Positions 61,746 to 64,000 of a stretch of DNA of 64,000 nt are shown here, one piece after another. A program made the translations under genes and the position numbers. How positions within the stretch are numbered: position 1 is the first letter of the stretch; every line of letters begins with the position of its first letter. The notes under the pieces are model-generated. The model was not told where the DNA came from. It saw nothing but the letters and a program-made list of their open reading frames with translations, and ran no database searches. The stretch is from Branchiostoma floridae. Its lineage: Eukaryota; Chordata; Leptocardii; Amphioxiformes; Branchiostomatidae. The stretch spans positions 981,151 through 1,045,150 of the forward strand of contig NC_049985.1 of the NCBI RefSeq assembly GCF_000003815.2, written 5' to 3'.

Positions 61746-63659
61746 GATTATAATTTTCATTAGGACGTACGTGTAGGTCTTGTTTTAGAAGGCGATGTTG
61801 TAACAAAAGTGGGCCTATCAAATGGCTACTCCCAGTCAAGGTTATATTGGACGTTAAAACATACCCACCCCATAGCATTTGGAAGGGAAATCTACTGTTA
61901 CACAAACAGGTGAGATTCGCTTGCTTTTGTTCAACATTGTCATGCGTCACAAAGTAGGATTGACATCTGGATGCGATAGCCCTTCAGAACGTGACAGTTT
62001 GCAGAAAAGCACACTCAACCACTTCTGTTGGTAGAAGGTAAAAGAAATAGGTATATCATTTATGACCTTAGACCCCCTTGTTCTGTTTTTCAAATGTCTT
62101 CAATATTGTTTTTCAACTGTTAGGATGGTTTCATGTTAGAAAACAAACTAGAGTTCGAAGTGAAATGGTTATTGTTTCTTGCATTCGTAGTTCATTAATT
62201 ATGCAATAAAAGGTATTGATTAACGTGACATGTGTCCATTGATCAATGTCCCTCACTCTGCGGTGAACATAACTAGTAACTATATGGAAAATATATTATT
62301 GTCGTGTCAATAAAGATTTCCTGGAAAATACATGGCTGTGAAAACACAGAATTCCCCGTATCCATTGACCCCATTATGTGAATGTGACGTCTGAACTCTA
62401 CACCCTAACCCCCCGAAGTCTGACCTTTGCCTCAGCGATCTGACGTTACTGGCAATGAAATGTCGAAATTTCGAATGGGATTTTCTAGATAGGAAAGGTA
62501 TTCCTCTGCAAGCAAAAGCAATGATATGGGGTGCAAAGGGCAAAAAGACTAGGTATGTTTGACTGACTGGGCTGCGATATTCTCAGACTTGAACTGCTAC
62601 GTCATTTTGGGTAATTCCACGGACAGGGGAATCCCTTGGCATTTTTGTAACTCCACCCCAACCCTAGCCTGTGTTTACACAATCTCTCGCTGTATGGGGT
62701 TACTGACTTCTGATTCAGCTAAGACCTTCTCACGCTGATGTATACATGCATACATAACCTTTATTTTGACTGGGTGGCCATGTCCGCCAAAGCCGCTCTT
62801 CCCAGAGGCTAGGTGGTGACGGGAACATAAATAGATCAATACAAATGTAAATGAGATGAAATCAAAACACCGTCACACGTCAAAACACCAGACCCAACAC
62901 AAACAGGTTTGCAAGACTACGTTACTGCATTTGAATGATAAACTCGGTGCGTGACCAGGAAGCAAACAGTTCTTTTGAGCTCAGACATCACTTAGACAAA
63001 GCAAAGTGGTGTCCATGGCGGTGGTGTTTTGTTAGGGTACGGGCAATCATTGTTCTGTTCAGTCTTGCGTGGAGGAGCACATATGATAATTTTCAGAACT
63101 AGACTTGCAACAAGTCGTGCTTAAAGACTTGCTTCGTGCTATGATAAGTTCAGAATCAGCGGTGTGCGCAAATGGCAAGTGGAGATAATTGTAAAGGCCC
63201 GGCCCGTCACATATTGTCAATGTTACTAGCGTTACACAAAACATTGCTACCTTAAACAACCTCATTCAAAAGGTGAAATTCGGCGGAAACACTAGCAAAG
63301 ACCAACGGACTGCACAATACATTTATACCACTAGGATTTACTGAACGCGAAAAACCCTAAATGGCGGAAAAAACATCAAATCGATTATCTTTATTTACTT
63401 TCTGCCACAAACGGGCCATCACAACACACACATACACACAAAAATGATTGCGCAATTAAAAGTGATTTAAGTTTTTTTTAACACAAGCCACAAACGGATC
63501 AATAAACTAAATCAACAGAGATTTAAACATGATCCGTGCAAGGCTGAACCAAAGGGAACACTGGAATCATCATTATTACAAGACGAAGAGCGTAATGCAT
63601 GATAGGAGCAAGAGGTCATTTCCTGACCTCGCCAGTTAGCCAGGTTACCTGATATGTTC

Positions 63660-64000
63660 ACAAGTATGAGTGACGTTAAGTAAATTGGTGTATTGTACCC
63701 GTGACATTTGAACTAACAGGTGACGTAATGTTGCCATGGACACTGTGACTCCTTTATTTGTTTAGTCCGGCGCATGAAGCTAACACGGAGACCTGCGACC
63801 GTGTAGGCAACGAGTTGTATCAGGCTATAATTGACTATATACAAAAGTCACCTATCTCTCCCCTATCACTTATCAATGGAACCTTCCGAAAGGGGAATCC
63901 CCCTTCCCAGACTCCCCCGCCCAACAGGTGAGGTCACACCTGGGGACTTCCGCTTTCGTGGTGACTCGCGCACGAAGCTAACACGGAGACCTACCTATAC
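63660..64000 (+). promoter_or_regulatory. 5' flank class III of the next gene (unit 6)
   Basis: Matches 39200-39545 upstream of unit 4 with few differences (gacctgcgaccgtgtaggca, tcacctggggact). By alignment the first exon should start shortly after the window ends, so the array continues to the right. Confidence 0.6.

Larger units (their letters stand above)
57416..64000. other. Intergenic region between units 5 and 6 (duplicate of 33769-39593)
   Basis: Runs parallel to the region after unit 3. Differences are an extra ~215 bases near 59205-59420, the truncated LINE at 59622-60703, a much shorter microsatellite at about 62745, and absence of the insertion found at 38450. Class III 5' flank of a sixth unit starts at about 63660; comparison with unit 4 places its ATG about 50 bases beyond the window. 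No gene besides the LINE fragment is supported. Confidence 0.65.

Noticed and set aside
1-64000. Bacterial gene cluster (because of the GlnD-like domain)
   Set aside because: Introns with conserved phases, LINE/SINE insertions and low gene density are incompatible with bacterial DNA.

Overview
The window is eukaryotic genomic DNA, most probably from a lancelet (Branchiostoma-like cephalochordate). The reasons are spliced genes with GT-AG introns, LINE/SINE/piggyBac-type debris, and a gene family (GlnD-like nucleotidyltransferase fused to nephrocystin-3/kinesin-light-chain-type TPRs) that I recall as strongly expanded in lancelets. The species call is inference; the gene structures are read directly from the sequence.

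Layout: one gene family fills the window, head to tail, all on the + strand. Unit 0 (1-3691) is the last exon of a gene entering from the left. Units 1 (6244-12402), 2 (15210-21562), 3 (27899-33768), 4 (39594-45270) and 5 (49658-57415) each have five exons. The 5' flank of a sixth gene starts near 63660, and its ATG should lie just past base 64000. Each gene has a ~231-234-codon first exon (TPR-like helices), three very small exons of 35-38, 17 and 35 codons, and a huge last exon. The last exon carries another TPR-like helix pair, a nucleotidyltransferase core (G-S-x10-D-x-E), an alpha-helical linker region and 10 to 20 near-identical 44-residue TPRs plus a degenerate terminal one. In units 3 and 4 the exons sum to exact codon multiples and give proteins of 1335 and 1464 aa. 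Unit 5 has a 100-N assembly gap in exon 1 (about 1.78 kaa expected). Units 1 and 2 each carry one frameshift in the last exon (2-nt deletion; net 23-nt deletion), with the whole TPR array still open downstream.

Spaces between genes and large introns hold related flanking sequence plus mobile elements. I could delimit several by comparison with paralogous empty sites: two tRNA-type SINEs (17568-17808, 21661-22180), a truncated LINE with reverse transcriptase (59622-60703, minus), a LINE tail (29548-29854), small tails (38450-38650, 52734-52823), and a piggyBac-like MITE with TTAA target site (45830-46788) nested in a foldback element. A hairpin-ended repeat at 12394-~13085 replaced the end of unit 1's coding sequence. 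The region 27.5-39.6 kb (unit 3 plus the 5' flank of unit 4) is duplicated as 49.3-64 kb (unit 5 plus the 5' flank of unit 6).

How the genes may work together is inference. They look like paralogous members of a rapidly evolving, recombining repertoire in which a conserved nucleotidyltransferase module is paired with TPR superhelices that vary in length and in groove-facing residues. That pattern fits recognition proteins such as innate immune sensors, but no function is shown by the sequence itself.
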